Below, one piece after another: positions 7,975 to 14,147 of a stretch of DNA of 14,147 nucleotides; positions within the stretch are counted from its first letter, which is position 1; the number at the start of each line of letters is the position of its first letter. The notes beneath the pieces were generated by a model, which did no database searches, was not told the origin of the DNA, and saw nothing but the letters and a program-made list of their open reading frames with translations. Source of the stretch: Propionibacteriaceae bacterium (GTDB lineage Bacteria > Actinomycetota > Actinomycetes > Propionibacteriales > Propionibacteriaceae); assembly GCA_027346035.1 (NCBI GenBank), contig DAIESZ010000041.1, positions 1 through 14,147 of the forward strand, written 5' to 3'. The translations under genes and the position numbers were made by a program.

Positions 7975-8733
7975 GTGACGACCATCACCCTCCCGTCCCC
8001 GTCCGGCGACCTGCCCGCCTACGTGGCGACACCCGTCGGCACCGGCCCGTTCCCGGGCGTGGTCGTCATCCACGACGCGTTCGGACTCGGCAACGACATC
8101 CGCAACCAGGCGGACTGGCTCTCCGCGGAGGGCTATCTGGCGATCGCGCCGGACCTGTTCCGCGGCCGCAAGGGGCTCTCCTGCATGGTGTCGACGATGC
8201 GAGACGCTCGCGGCAAGAGCGGCCCGACGTTCGACGACATCGAGGCCGCGCGCACCTGGCTGCTCGGACGCCCCGACTGCACCGGCACCGTCGGCGTCAT
8301 CGGATACTGCATGGGCGGCGGGCTGGCGCTGATCCTCGCCCCGAGCGGCGGCTACGCGGCGTCCAGCGTCAACTACGGCACCGCCGGCAAGGACGTGTAC
8401 TCCGCCGGGTATCTCCGGACCGCCTGCCCGATCGTCGGCAGTTACGGCGCGAAGGATCGCAGCCTGCGGGGTGCCGCCGAACGCCTCGACCGCGTGCTCA
8501 CCGAGGTCGCGGTCGATCACGACGTGGTGGAGTACTCCAGCGCCGGACACGGATTCCTCAACGACGGCGTCGGTGCGGGGGATCCCCGGCCCGCGCTGTT
8601 CGCGGTGTTCGGGCCGATCATGAGGGTCGGCTACGAACCGGACGCCGCCCGGGAGGCGCGCGCCCGGATCCTCGCGTTCTTCGACCGGCATCTGCGTGCG
8701 GCGTCGGCCGACGCCTCAGCACCCGGGGAGTGA
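7975..8733 (+). CDS. Dienelactone hydrolase family protein (alpha/beta hydrolase)
   Basis: 252 residues from GTG 7975, about the usual 230-260 of the family. An alternative ATG at 7957 would add six residues (MWQADR). I prefer the GTG because the family similarity begins at TITLPSPSGDLPAYVATP. There is no Shine-Dalgarno, and CAGGCT at 7963-7968 could be a -10 box for a leaderless transcript. The fold and Cys-Asp-His triad are visible: GYCMGG with nucleophile Cys112, Asp161 in GAKDRS, and His192 in AGHGF. VVVIHDAFGLGNDI forms the oxyanion strand-loop. Members hydrolyse dienelactones in chlorocatechol breakdown or act on other small esters. No catechol-pathway genes lie nearby, so the substrate is open. 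The gene converges on mntR with only 6 nt between stops. Confidence 0.9.
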   Translation: MTTITLPSPSGDLPAYVATPVGTGPFPGVVVIHDAFGLGNDIRNQADWLSAEGYLAIAPDLFRGRKGLSCMVSTMRDARGKSGPTFDDIEAARTWLLGRPDCTGTVGVIGYCMGGGLALILAPSGGYAASSVNYGTAGKDVYSAGYLRTACPIVGSYGAKDRSLRGAAERLDRVLTEVAVDHDVVEYSSAGHGFLNDGVGAGDPRPALFAVFGPIMRVGYEPDAAREARARILAFFDRHLRAASADASAPGE

Positions 8734-8739
8734 CGCCGG

Positions 8740-9411
8740 TCAGCTGCTGCCGGCAGCGGGCACGAGGACGACCGCGGACGGATCCTTGAGCGCACGGGTC
8801 AGCGCCCGTCGGCTGACCGGGTCGAGGGTGAGCGACGCGCCCGGCGTCAGGCCGTGCCGGACGGCGGCATGCAGGGTCTCGGGGGAACTGTCGGAGACGC
8901 GTACCACGCGGTAGCGCCCGTCGCCGGCGTCCCGCAGCATCACCGCGTCGGGCGGATAGGCGGTCTCTCCGCCGGCCGAGGGAATGGGATCTCCGTGCGG
9001 GTCGGCTCGCGGGTGCCCCAGCAGGACGTCGATCCGTTCGATGAACGAGTCCGACACCGCGTGCTCGAGCCTCTCGGCCTCGTCGTGCACCTCGTCCCAG
9101 GCGTACCCGAGGGTCTGCACGAGGTAGGTCTCGATCAGCCGGTGCCGACGCACCATGTCAACAGCGAGCCGCCGACCCGACACCGACAGGTCGATCGCCT
9201 TGTAGCGCTCGTGCCGCACGAGGCCACGCTCGGAGAGCCTGGCCAGCGTGGCCGAGACCGTGGCCCGGGTGGTGCCGAACCGGGTAGCGAGGCTGGAGAC
9301 GGTGGCGGGCGGGCCTCCCCATTCGGGGGCCGACCAGATCGCCTTGAGATAGTCCTCGGCCACCGGGGTGATGGCCGGATCCTGGCGGGGCTCCGCCGGA
9401 CGCCCGGTCAT
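8740..9411 (-). CDS. mntR: DtxR-family manganese-dependent repressor MntR
   Basis: 223 residues starting at ATG 9411, which overlaps the mntH stop as ATGA; longer upstream starts would run into mntH. The N-terminal winged helix (~13-75) holds the recognition segment TTRATVSATLARL. The dimer/metal domain follows (~80-145) with H90, E94 and EAERLEH (E113, E116, H117), then GHPRADPHGDPIPS. A C-terminal FeoA/SH3-like domain spans ~155-223. Where iron-sensing DtxR/IdeR has Cys (DEACRWEH), this protein has Glu113. Asp20 occupies the place of DtxR Met10. Both favour manganese sensing as in MntR, although the second N-terminal Glu of Bacillus MntR is Lys here. With Mn(II) it probably represses the mntHR transcript from sites before mntH. 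The DtxR family is certain and metal specificity is likely. Confidence 0.9.
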   Translation of the reverse strand: MTGRPAEPRQDPAITPVAEDYLKAIWSAPEWGGPPATVSSLATRFGTTRATVSATLARLSERGLVRHERYKAIDLSVSGRRLAVDMVRRHRLIETYLVQTLGYAWDEVHDEAERLEHAVSDSFIERIDVLLGHPRADPHGDPIPSAGGETAYPPDAVMLRDAGDGRYRVVRVSDSSPETLHAAVRHGLTPGASLTLDPVSRRALTRALKDPSAVVLVPAAGSS

Positions 9412-10655
9412 GGCTGTCCGCCCACACTGAGATACACCAGCAGCACGTTGAGCGCGACGATCCCCACGGTGACCACCACCGCGACCAGGCGCAGCGGCGT
9501 CCGGTTGACCAGCACCCCCATGAGCTCGGTGCGGCTGGTGAACCACACGAGGGGAATCACCGCGAACGGGATGCCGAGGGACAGGACCACCTGGCTGAGC
9601 ACCAACGCCCACGTCGGGTTGACGCCGACGCCGAGGATGACCAGTGCGGGCACCAGGGTGATGGTTCGACGCAGAAGTACCGGCACCCGGATGTGCAGGA
9701 GGCTGGACATGATGGCCGCCCCGGCATACGAACCCACCGACGTCGAGGCGAGTCCCGACGCGAGCAGTCCCACCCCGAATACGATCCCGACGCCCGCCCC
9801 CAGGTGGACGCTGATCTCGTGCGCGGCGCCCTGGATGGTGTCGGTGCCGGCCACCCCGGGCAGCGCTGAGGCGGCGAGCAGGAGCATGGCGATGTTGACG
9901 CTGCCGGCGATCATCAGCGCGAGCAGGACGTCCCAGCGGGTGGCGTGCAGGAGGCGCCGGATCCGCACCAGGTCCTGGGTGACGCCGTGACGGTCGCGGG
10001 ACAAGGCCGAATGCAGGTAGATCGCGTGCGGCATGACGGTGGCACCGAGCATGCTGGCGGCCAACAGCACGGTGTTCGTGCCCTCGAACCGGGGGACGAG
10101 CCCACCGGCCGCGCTCCCCCAGTCGACCGGGCTCACGAACACGCCGCCGGCGAAGCCGAGCGTGATCACGGCGAGCAACCCCATGATGACGGCCTCGAAG
10201 CGGCGCTGGCTCCGGGACTGCATGGCGAGGATCCCCACCGACACGACGCCGATGATCAGCCCGCCGACCAGCAGCGGGATACCGAAGAGGATCTGCAGGG
10301 CCAGCGCCCCGCCGATCACCTCGGCGAGATCGGTTGCCGCGGCGACCACCTCCGCCTGGACCCAGTAGCCCAGCCGGGCCGCGCGCGGCAACCTCTCACC
10401 GAGGATCTCCGGCAGGCTGCGTCCGGTGACGACGCCGAGCTTGGCCGACAGGTACTGCGCGATCACCGCCATGAAGTTCGCCAGCACCAGCACCCAGACC
10501 AGCAGGTACCCGTACTGGGATCCGGCCGACAGGTTCGCCGCGACGTTCCCGGGGTCCACATAGGCGATCGCCGCGACGAACGCGGGCCCCAGGAGCCGGA
10601 TCAGGCCCTTGTCCGTGGGGGTGACGCGGGCAAGGGTCCGGACGCTGGTCGACAT
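9408..10655 (-). CDS. mntH: Nramp-family divalent metal (manganese) transporter MntH
   Basis: 415 residues from ATG 10655, with GGGGG 8 nt upstream; a GTG at 10664 is an alternative start. This is a proton-coupled importer of Mn(II) and related ions in the cell membrane. Nramp hallmarks are present: DPGN (34-37) in the first helix and ATDLAEVIG (~107-115). MPHAIYLHS (Met208, His210) lies in helix 6, where DPGN and MPH residues form the metal site. There are about eleven hydrophobic segments. The stop TGA overlaps the mntR start (ATGA), so transporter and repressor are translationally coupled. The 89-nt region upstream contains TTAG-type dyads that fit MntR control. Nothing looks damaged. Confidence 0.94.
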   Translation of the reverse strand: MSTSVRTLARVTPTDKGLIRLLGPAFVAAIAYVDPGNVAANLSAGSQYGYLLVWVLVLANFMAVIAQYLSAKLGVVTGRSLPEILGERLPRAARLGYWVQAEVVAAATDLAEVIGGALALQILFGIPLLVGGLIIGVVSVGILAMQSRSQRRFEAVIMGLLAVITLGFAGGVFVSPVDWGSAAGGLVPRFEGTNTVLLAASMLGATVMPHAIYLHSALSRDRHGVTQDLVRIRRLLHATRWDVLLALMIAGSVNIAMLLLAASALPGVAGTDTIQGAAHEISVHLGAGVGIVFGVGLLASGLASTSVGSYAGAAIMSSLLHIRVPVLLRRTITLVPALVILGVGVNPTWALVLSQVVLSLGIPFAVIPLVWFTSRTELMGVLVNRTPLRLVAVVVTVGIVALNVLLVYLSVGGQP

Positions 10656-10680
10656 CGCGCTCACCCCCAGGTCGCCGGAT

Positions 10681-10721
10681 TGTTAGCCTGCTCAAACATC
10701 AACAGTTAGAGACTACTAACA
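10681..10721 (-). promoter_or_regulatory. Candidate MntR operator region upstream of mntH
   Basis: Two adjacent dyads lie 26-66 nt upstream of the mntH ATG: TGTTAGCCTGCTCAAACA (10681-10698, outer TGTT/AACA) and GTTAGAGACTACTAAC (10705-10720, perfect 5-bp arms, 6-nt spacer). The outer TGTTAG/CTAACA ends also form an inverted repeat over 41 bp. DtxR-family operators are commonly TTAG- or TGTT-type dyads of about 18 bp, and this is the only AT-richer stretch nearby. The -10/-35 boxes are not clear. Inference from position and symmetry. Confidence 0.55.
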
Positions 10722-10723
10722 TT

Positions 10724-10737
10724 CCCGCGTCCGCGGG
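10724..10737 (-). terminator. Short GC hairpin after the NAD(P)-binding gene
   Basis: CCCGCG (10724-10729) and CGCGGG (10732-10737) are separated by 2 nt. They lie 8 nt past the stop of the NAD(P)-binding gene and before the mntH control region. The loop is tight and there is no T-run, so it is a weak candidate. Confidence 0.25.
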
Positions 10738-10744
10738 CGTGCGG

Positions 10745-11401
10745 TCAGTGCCCGACGGTGAACCGGCGGTTCTCGTGCCTCGGGTCGGCCAGTTCGTCGA
10801 CGAAGGCGAGGGCGAAGTCGGCGCCCGAGATCTCGGAGTTGCCGTCGGCCGTGGTCACGAGCACGTCACCGCCTGTGCGGTAGGAGCCCGTCGCTTCGCC
10901 GTGCGCGTAGCTGCCGTACAGGGCCGCCGGACTCACGTAGAACCATCGGAGACCGGCCCGGCCGGCGGGGTGGTTCTCCTGCAGCCAGGAGAGGATGTCG
11001 GCGTGGGTCAGCGCCTCGGGCTTCCACTGTTCCTGGAACTCCGGGGTGTCGACCAGCCGGGGTCCACCGTCGGCGACGAACGAACTGCCGGCCCCACCGA
11101 CGACCCCCAGGCGGGCCCCGGCACTCACGGCGGCGGCCACGATCATCGGCATGTGGGGCATCAGGACGCTCGCACCGTCGTCGGTGGTCGCGTGCACGGC
11201 CACGATCACGGCGTCCGAGCCCGCGGCGACGCCCGACACGGTGGGAGCGTCGGCGTACGAGCCGGTGACGTACTCCACGCCCGGGATCGGCGTCTCCGGC
11301 GCGTGCCGCGAGAGCGACCGGACCTGCCACCCGCGCCTCAGCGCCTCCCGTGCGATGTTCGTGCCGGTGTACCCGGTTCCTCCGATGATGGCCAACCTCA
11401 T
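10745..11401 (-). CDS. NAD(P)-binding reductase-like protein (NmrA/YwnB-like, PF13460 type)
   Basis: 218 residues from ATG 11401, preceded by GAAGGAG with 9 nt between the GGAG and the start. The frame could extend upstream to 11512, but that part reads as non-coding. The N-terminus MRLAIIGGTGYTG carries the GxxGxxG dinucleotide-binding loop (Gly7-Gly13) of an atypical short-chain dehydrogenase. LRWFYVSPAALYG (about 160-172) and the ending RRFTVGH match small cytosolic NAD(P)H-binding proteins such as YwnB, usually ~210 residues. Members are NAD(P)H sensors or reductases for unknown small substrates. I see no classic YxxxK pair, so catalysis is unproven. It has its own ribosome site and lies 89 nt before mntH on the same strand, so co-transcription is possible. 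Confidence 0.85.
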   Translation of the reverse strand: MRLAIIGGTGYTGTNIAREALRRGWQVRSLSRHAPETPIPGVEYVTGSYADAPTVSGVAAGSDAVIVAVHATTDDGASVLMPHMPMIVAAAVSAGARLGVVGGAGSSFVADGGPRLVDTPEFQEQWKPEALTHADILSWLQENHPAGRAGLRWFYVSPAALYGSYAHGEATGSYRTGGDVLVTTADGNSEISGADFALAFVDELADPRHENRRFTVGH

Positions 11402-11508
11402 GACGTGGACTCCTTCGCGTGACAGTCGGGGTGATGCGTCGGGTCGGGCTCTGTGGAGAGACCGATGCCCCTTCGCACCAACCAGGGCACGGGCTCGGCC
11501 ATTCCACC

Positions 11509-11943
11509 TCACCGTTCGCGGCCGCTGCTACGCGCGTCGATCCGCACGTAGGGGCTGCGGGGATGGGTATGCACCACCTCGTCCTCCTCCAGCCACGTGT
11601 CGAACGCCGACCAGGACAGCGTGACCGCAGCACGCATCGCGTCGACTGGCGCGTCGGGGAAGCGGCTCGCCGCCTGGCTGACGACCCGGGTGCCGAGAAC
11701 GACATCGAAGAGTTCGCTCGGTCCAAGGACCTTCGACCGCGGTCCGTGACCCTTGGGCCGCAGTTCCGCCTCGAGGTCGGACTCGAGGAAGAAGTACTGA
11801 GGGAAGTACGGGTGTTCCCACACCAGCAGCGGTGCGACCGCATCGACGACCAGTTCGCCCTGGCTGTAGGCGCGCACCCGCTTCACCCCGGCCTGCACCG
11901 TGCCGGGGGCGACGGTGAACGCGTTCTGGACGATGCCGGTCAT
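11509..11943 (-). CDS. DUF427 domain protein, function unknown
   Basis: 144 residues from ATG 11943, preceded by AAAGG 8 nt upstream; an open extension to 12123 lacks family similarity. It matches the DUF427 (PF04248) pattern: VRAYSQGELVVDAVAPLLVWEHPYFPQYFFLESDLEAEL, then WLEEDEVVHTHPRSPYVRIDARSSGR. The usual central TxCPyKG...W motif appears replaced by GPSELFDVVLGTRVVSQAAS, so this is a divergent or half-domain form. Members are small soluble proteins, common in actinobacteria, with no firmly known role. It lies 107 nt before the NAD(P)-binding gene and 110 nt after zwf on the same strand. Confidence 0.82.
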   Translation of the reverse strand: MTGIVQNAFTVAPGTVQAGVKRVRAYSQGELVVDAVAPLLVWEHPYFPQYFFLESDLEAELRPKGHGPRSKVLGPSELFDVVLGTRVVSQAASRFPDAPVDAMRAAVTLSWSAFDTWLEEDEVVHTHPRSPYVRIDARSSGRER

Positions 11944-11978
11944 GGTCTGCGCCTTTGCTCGAGGATGCCGGAGGACCC

Positions 11979-12006
11979 GACGGTGGGGAAACCCCGTGCC
12001 GCCGTC
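11979..12006 (-). terminator. Imperfect hairpin between zwf and the DUF427 gene
   Basis: GACGG (11979-11983) with GGGG (11985-11988) pairs with CCCC (11992-11995) and CCGTC (12002-12006), with an AAA loop and an internal bulge. It lies about 50 nt past the zwf stop and 36 nt before the DUF427 start. It could be a zwf terminator or a leader structure. Weak. Confidence 0.25.
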
Positions 12007-12053
12007 GATGATTCCCAGTGAACGCCGCGGAACGTGACCGCCTGTCCGAGCGG

Positions 12054-13445
12054 TCAGTCCTCCGTGCCGGGGGCGTGCCAATGGTGCCCGGCGAGAATGC
12101 CGTCGGCCTCGGCCGGACCCCAACTCCCCCGCGGGTAGATATGTACGTCCCCCGGATCATCGAGGGCCGGCTGGACGACGCGCCAGGCCGCCTCGACGCC
12201 GTCCTCGCGGGCGAATCGGGTCGGGTTCCCCTCGATCGCGTCGTCCAGGAGACGTTCGTACGCCTCCTGGACATGGCCCAACGCGGTGTCGAAGTCGACG
12301 TCCAGATCGACGGTCTCGGCGATGAGCCCCTGGCCGGGACGCTTGGCCTGCACGCTCAGCCGCACCCCGGATCGGGGACCCAGACGGAACCGCAGCAGGT
12401 TCGCGTGCGGAGCCGGGATGCCCTCACCGGCGAACAGCATCCGCGGGGGCTCCTTGAGTTCGACGACGGCCTCGAGGGCGGTGGTGGCGAGCCCCTTTCC
12501 CGCACGGACGAAGAACGGCGTCCCCGACCAGCGCCAGGAGTCGATCTCCAACCGGGCGGCGACGAAGGTCTCGGTCTCGGAGCCCGCCGCCACACCGGGC
12601 TCGTCGCGGTAGCCGCCGTACTGGCCCCTGATCACCGTGGAGCAGTCCAACGGGCGCATCGCCCGCAGGACCTTCGCCTTCTCGTCGCGCAACGCGTCGG
12701 CGTCCGAGCTGACGGGGGGCTCCATCGCCAGGATGGACACCACCTGGAGCAGGTCGTTCTGGAGCACGTCGCGGATCGTCCCGACCCCGTCGTAGAAGCT
12801 GCCGCGGCCCTCGACGCCGAAGGCCTCGGCCATCGTGATCTGCACGCTGGACACGTAGTTGCGGTTCCAGATCGGGTCGAGGAAGGCGTTGGCGAATCGG
12901 AAGACCAGGAGGTCCTCGACCGGCTCCTTGCCCAGGTAGTGGTCGATCCGGAAGATCGCGCGTTCGTCGAAGTTCGCGTGCAGCACCTCGTTCAGCTGCA
13001 CCGCCGAGGCGAGGTCGCGCCCGAACGGCTTTTCGACCACGACCCGGCCGGTCCTGGTGAGCCCGACTCTCGCCAGTCCCTCCACGACAGCCGGAAACAT
13101 CGACGGCGGAATCGCCAGATAGAACACCGGGCGCTCGACGCCGGACGAGCGGAGCCGCGCCGCGAGGGCGTCGAAGGTGGCGTCGTCGGCGTAGTTGCCG
13201 GCGATCAGAGACACTCTCGCCCCGAGCCGATCCAGCACGTCGACGTCGGGCCGATCGACGGTCGCCTCCGCGACCCCCCGCACGTAGGCACGAAAGCCGT
13301 CGTCGTCCAGATCCGACAGGGCCACGCCGACGACGGGGAGATCGAGCCGGCCGCGTCGCTCGAGTTGGTAGAGCGCCGGAATGAGCTTCTTGCGGGCGAG
13401 ATCGCCTGTCGCCCCGAACAGGACGAGCGCGTCGCCTCTGGCCAT
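12054..13445 (-). CDS. zwf: Glucose-6-phosphate dehydrogenase
   Basis: 463 residues from ATG 13445, preceded by GAGGTG with a 6-nt gap; the open frame to 13745 lacks family similarity. It oxidises glucose-6-phosphate to 6-phosphogluconolactone with NADP+ (or NAD+), the first step of the oxidative pentose phosphate pathway, in the cytosol. Visible motifs: [10 protein letters not shown] (11-20) for the dinucleotide, EKPFG (138-142), the active-site signature RIDHYLGKE (166-174, His169), and ending [12 protein letters not shown]...W. Length fits the 460-510 of bacterial enzymes. No pgl, gnd, opcA or tal gene is adjacent, so this may be a stand-alone or second copy. It is divergent from the fucosidase gene across 241 nt. 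Confidence 0.95.
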   Translation of the reverse strand: MARGDALVLFGATGDLARKKLIPALYQLERRGRLDLPVVGVALSDLDDDGFRAYVRGVAEATVDRPDVDVLDRLGARVSLIAGNYADDATFDALAARLRSSGVERPVFYLAIPPSMFPAVVEGLARVGLTRTGRVVVEKPFGRDLASAVQLNEVLHANFDERAIFRIDHYLGKEPVEDLLVFRFANAFLDPIWNRNYVSSVQITMAEAFGVEGRGSFYDGVGTIRDVLQNDLLQVVSILAMEPPVSSDADALRDEKAKVLRAMRPLDCSTVIRGQYGGYRDEPGVAAGSETETFVAARLEIDSWRWSGTPFFVRAGKGLATTALEAVVELKEPPRMLFAGEGIPAPHANLLRFRLGPRSGVRLSVQAKRPGQGLIAETVDLDVDFDTALGHVQEAYERLLDDAIEGNPTRFAREDGVEAAWRVVQPALDDPGDVHIYPRGSWGPAEADGILAGHHWHAPGTED

Positions 13446-13478
13446 GCTTACCACCTCGGTGATCGGCGGAACGGATAC

Positions 13479-13489
13479 CACACGGTGTG
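13479..13489. promoter_or_regulatory. Small palindrome in the zwf upstream region
   Basis: CACACGGTGTG is an 11-nt palindrome with one central base, 34 nt upstream of the zwf ATG. Next to it on the - strand is TATCCG, a possible -10. It could be an operator, but there is no matching site elsewhere in the 241-nt divergent gap (13446-13686). That gap otherwise holds only the fucosidase promoter candidate. Confidence 0.25.
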
Positions 13490-13631
13490 ATGCCCACGCC
13501 CCGGCGACATGAACGCCCGCTGACGAACGCGGACCGCATCCGGGGTGCGCGGCTGCACACCGCCCACCGTAGTCGGCCGCCAATCGCCGAGGGTGCAGAC
13601 GCCCGGGCACCGAGCGGCCGAACGCAGCCCC

Positions 13632-13660
13632 TTGTCGTGCCGGGGGCCCGGCGGTAGCGT
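13632..13660 (+). promoter_or_regulatory. Candidate promoter of the fucosidase gene
   Basis: TTGTCG (13632-13637) and TAGCGT (13655-13660) are spaced by exactly 17 nt, fitting a housekeeping sigma promoter. The start point would be near 13667, giving a leader of about 20 nt. That leader carries GAGGAGG (13676-13682), 4 nt before the GTG start at 13687. Confidence 0.5.
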
Positions 13661-13686
13661 CCGCTGATGAACGCCGAGGAGGCCCC

Positions 13687-14147
13687 GTGCACGAACGTTT
13701 CGCCCGCTCCGCATGGTTCCGCCGCGACAGGTTCGGCATGTTCATCCACTGGGGCGCCTAGGCGGTGCCGGCGCGCGGCGAATGGGTACGGTCGGTCGAG
13801 CGCATCGGCGTCGACGACTACCAGCGTTACGTGGACGCGTTCCGCCCCGACTCCTTCGACCCGGGGGCCTGGGCCGACGCGGCGGTCGCCGCCGGGATGA
13901 AGTACGCGGTCCTCACCGCGAAACATCACGACGGCTTCTGCCTGTTCGACTCGCAGTTCACCGACTACTCGACATCGCACAACGGTTTCGGCCGCGACGT
14001 CGTCGCCGAGTTCCTGGACGCGTTTCGCGCCCGGGGTGTCAGGGTGGGGCTGTACTACTCGCGGCTGGACTGGCATCACCCGGACTACCCCGCGTCCGGC
14101 GACCCCTACCATCCCTCGCGCGACGATCCCGCAATCCGGGGGCGCCA
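13687..14147 (+). CDS. GH29 alpha-L-fucosidase, N-terminal part, with in-frame TAG and cut by window end
   Basis: GTG 13687 follows GAGGAGG (13676-13682) by 4 nt. The frame reads [19 protein letters not shown], then TAG at codon 25, then [36 protein letters not shown] (His80, His81) and [15 protein letters not shown] follow. These are the N-terminal hallmarks of GH29 fucosidases: HWGxYS/A, the KHHDGF substrate-binding loop, and YYSxxDWHHPDY. The enzymes release alpha-linked L-fucose by a retaining mechanism; the catalytic Asp lies beyond the window. No signal peptide is seen, which suggests cytosolic use of imported fucosides. The TAG replaces the conserved Tyr of HWGxY. Without decoding of TAG the product is only 24 residues. 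A call as a pseudogene is a fair alternative. Confidence 0.85.
13759..13761 (+). other. In-frame TAG at the conserved Tyr of the fucosidase
   Basis: [16 protein letters not shown] aligns with the GH29 pattern HWGxY(S/A)(V/I)PA, in which the interrupted position is Tyr. TAG therefore stands for TAC or TAT, one third-base change away. The context is CCTAGG, the same hexamer as at 2741. The frame stays open for 128 further codons to the window end. Confidence 0.95.

Noticed and set aside
7618..8691. - strand open frame opposite the dienelactone hydrolase
   Set aside because: The + strand has an intact Cys-Asp-His triad; this frame has no recognisable motif.
8735..8757. Palindromes at the convergent dienelactone hydrolase/mntR ends (GCCGG/CCGGC and GCTGCCGGCAGC)
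   Set aside because: They lie mostly within the last codons of mntR, with short stems and no T-run. This is ordinary GC-rich symmetry and not enough for a terminator call.
12018..13490. + strand open frame (490 codons) opposite zwf
   Set aside because: The opposite strand encodes glucose-6-phosphate dehydrogenase with clear signature motifs; this frame shows none.
2742..13761. Pyrrolysine or selenocysteine insertion at the in-frame stops
   Set aside because: Selenocysteine uses TGA, not TAG. Pyrrolysine is tied to methylamine methyltransferases, none of which is here, and the best-defined site aligns with Tyr. No dedicated stem-loop stands out after the TAGs.
12424..14112. - strand open frame (562 codons) overlapping zwf and the fucosidase
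   Set aside because: It is out of frame with zwf, compositionally biased, and covers the divergent promoter region.
1..14147. CRISPR array, tRNA, rRNA, insertion sequence or attachment site
   Set aside because: I found no regularly spaced repeats, cloverleaf, transposase or integrase coding sequence, or flanking direct repeats on either strand. The only repeats are the protein-level YD repeats.

Overview
The window is about 70% G+C by eye, and every gene with a readable end (nine of nine) stops at TGA. The wobble bias is strongly C/G, and the gene families (DUF427, DtxR-type MntR with Nramp MntH, dienelactone hydrolase) are common in Actinomycetota. The order cannot be fixed from sequence; Pseudonocardiales is only a guess.

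Layout. (1) Positions 1-7754, + strand: a tight three-gene unit. The first gene is a very large SpvB/TcB-type YD/RHS-repeat protein whose 5' end lies outside the window. It ends in an RHS core followed by a hydrophobic, glycine-rich C-terminal domain. The second is a zinc-dependent phospholipase C-like protein of 777 codons with no signal peptide. The third is a 410-residue protein of unknown function with a probable beta-sandwich. A long inverted repeat follows as a possible terminator. (2) 7975-8733, +: a dienelactone hydrolase-family enzyme, convergent with the next block. (3) 8740-13445, - strand, in transcription order: glucose-6-phosphate dehydrogenase, a DUF427 protein, an NAD(P)-binding reductase-like protein, and a manganese pair mntH-mntR that overlaps as ATGA. 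Dyad symmetry lies just upstream of mntH. (4) 13687-end, +: the start of a GH29 alpha-L-fucosidase, divergent from zwf.

The most notable feature is that three + strand genes (YD/RHS protein, phospholipase, fucosidase) are each interrupted by exactly one in-frame TAG, at 2742, 4617 and 13759. The same frame stays open and family-consistent on both sides, with no indel and no other stop. In the fucosidase the TAG replaces the tyrosine of the conserved HWGxY motif. In the other two, tyrosine (TAC) is plausible but not proven. Explanations are amber decoding or suppression, three independent nonsense mutations, or consensus errors. The sequence alone cannot separate them. The three TAGs make up three of only four CTAG tetranucleotides found in the window.

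Working together: the YD/RHS shell, phospholipase and beta-sandwich protein look like one co-transcribed toxin-like locus. The shell could hold its own hydrophobic C-terminal domain, with the phospholipase as a second membrane-acting partner. This is inference. The - strand block is ordinary metabolism and manganese homeostasis, with MntR probably repressing mntHR.
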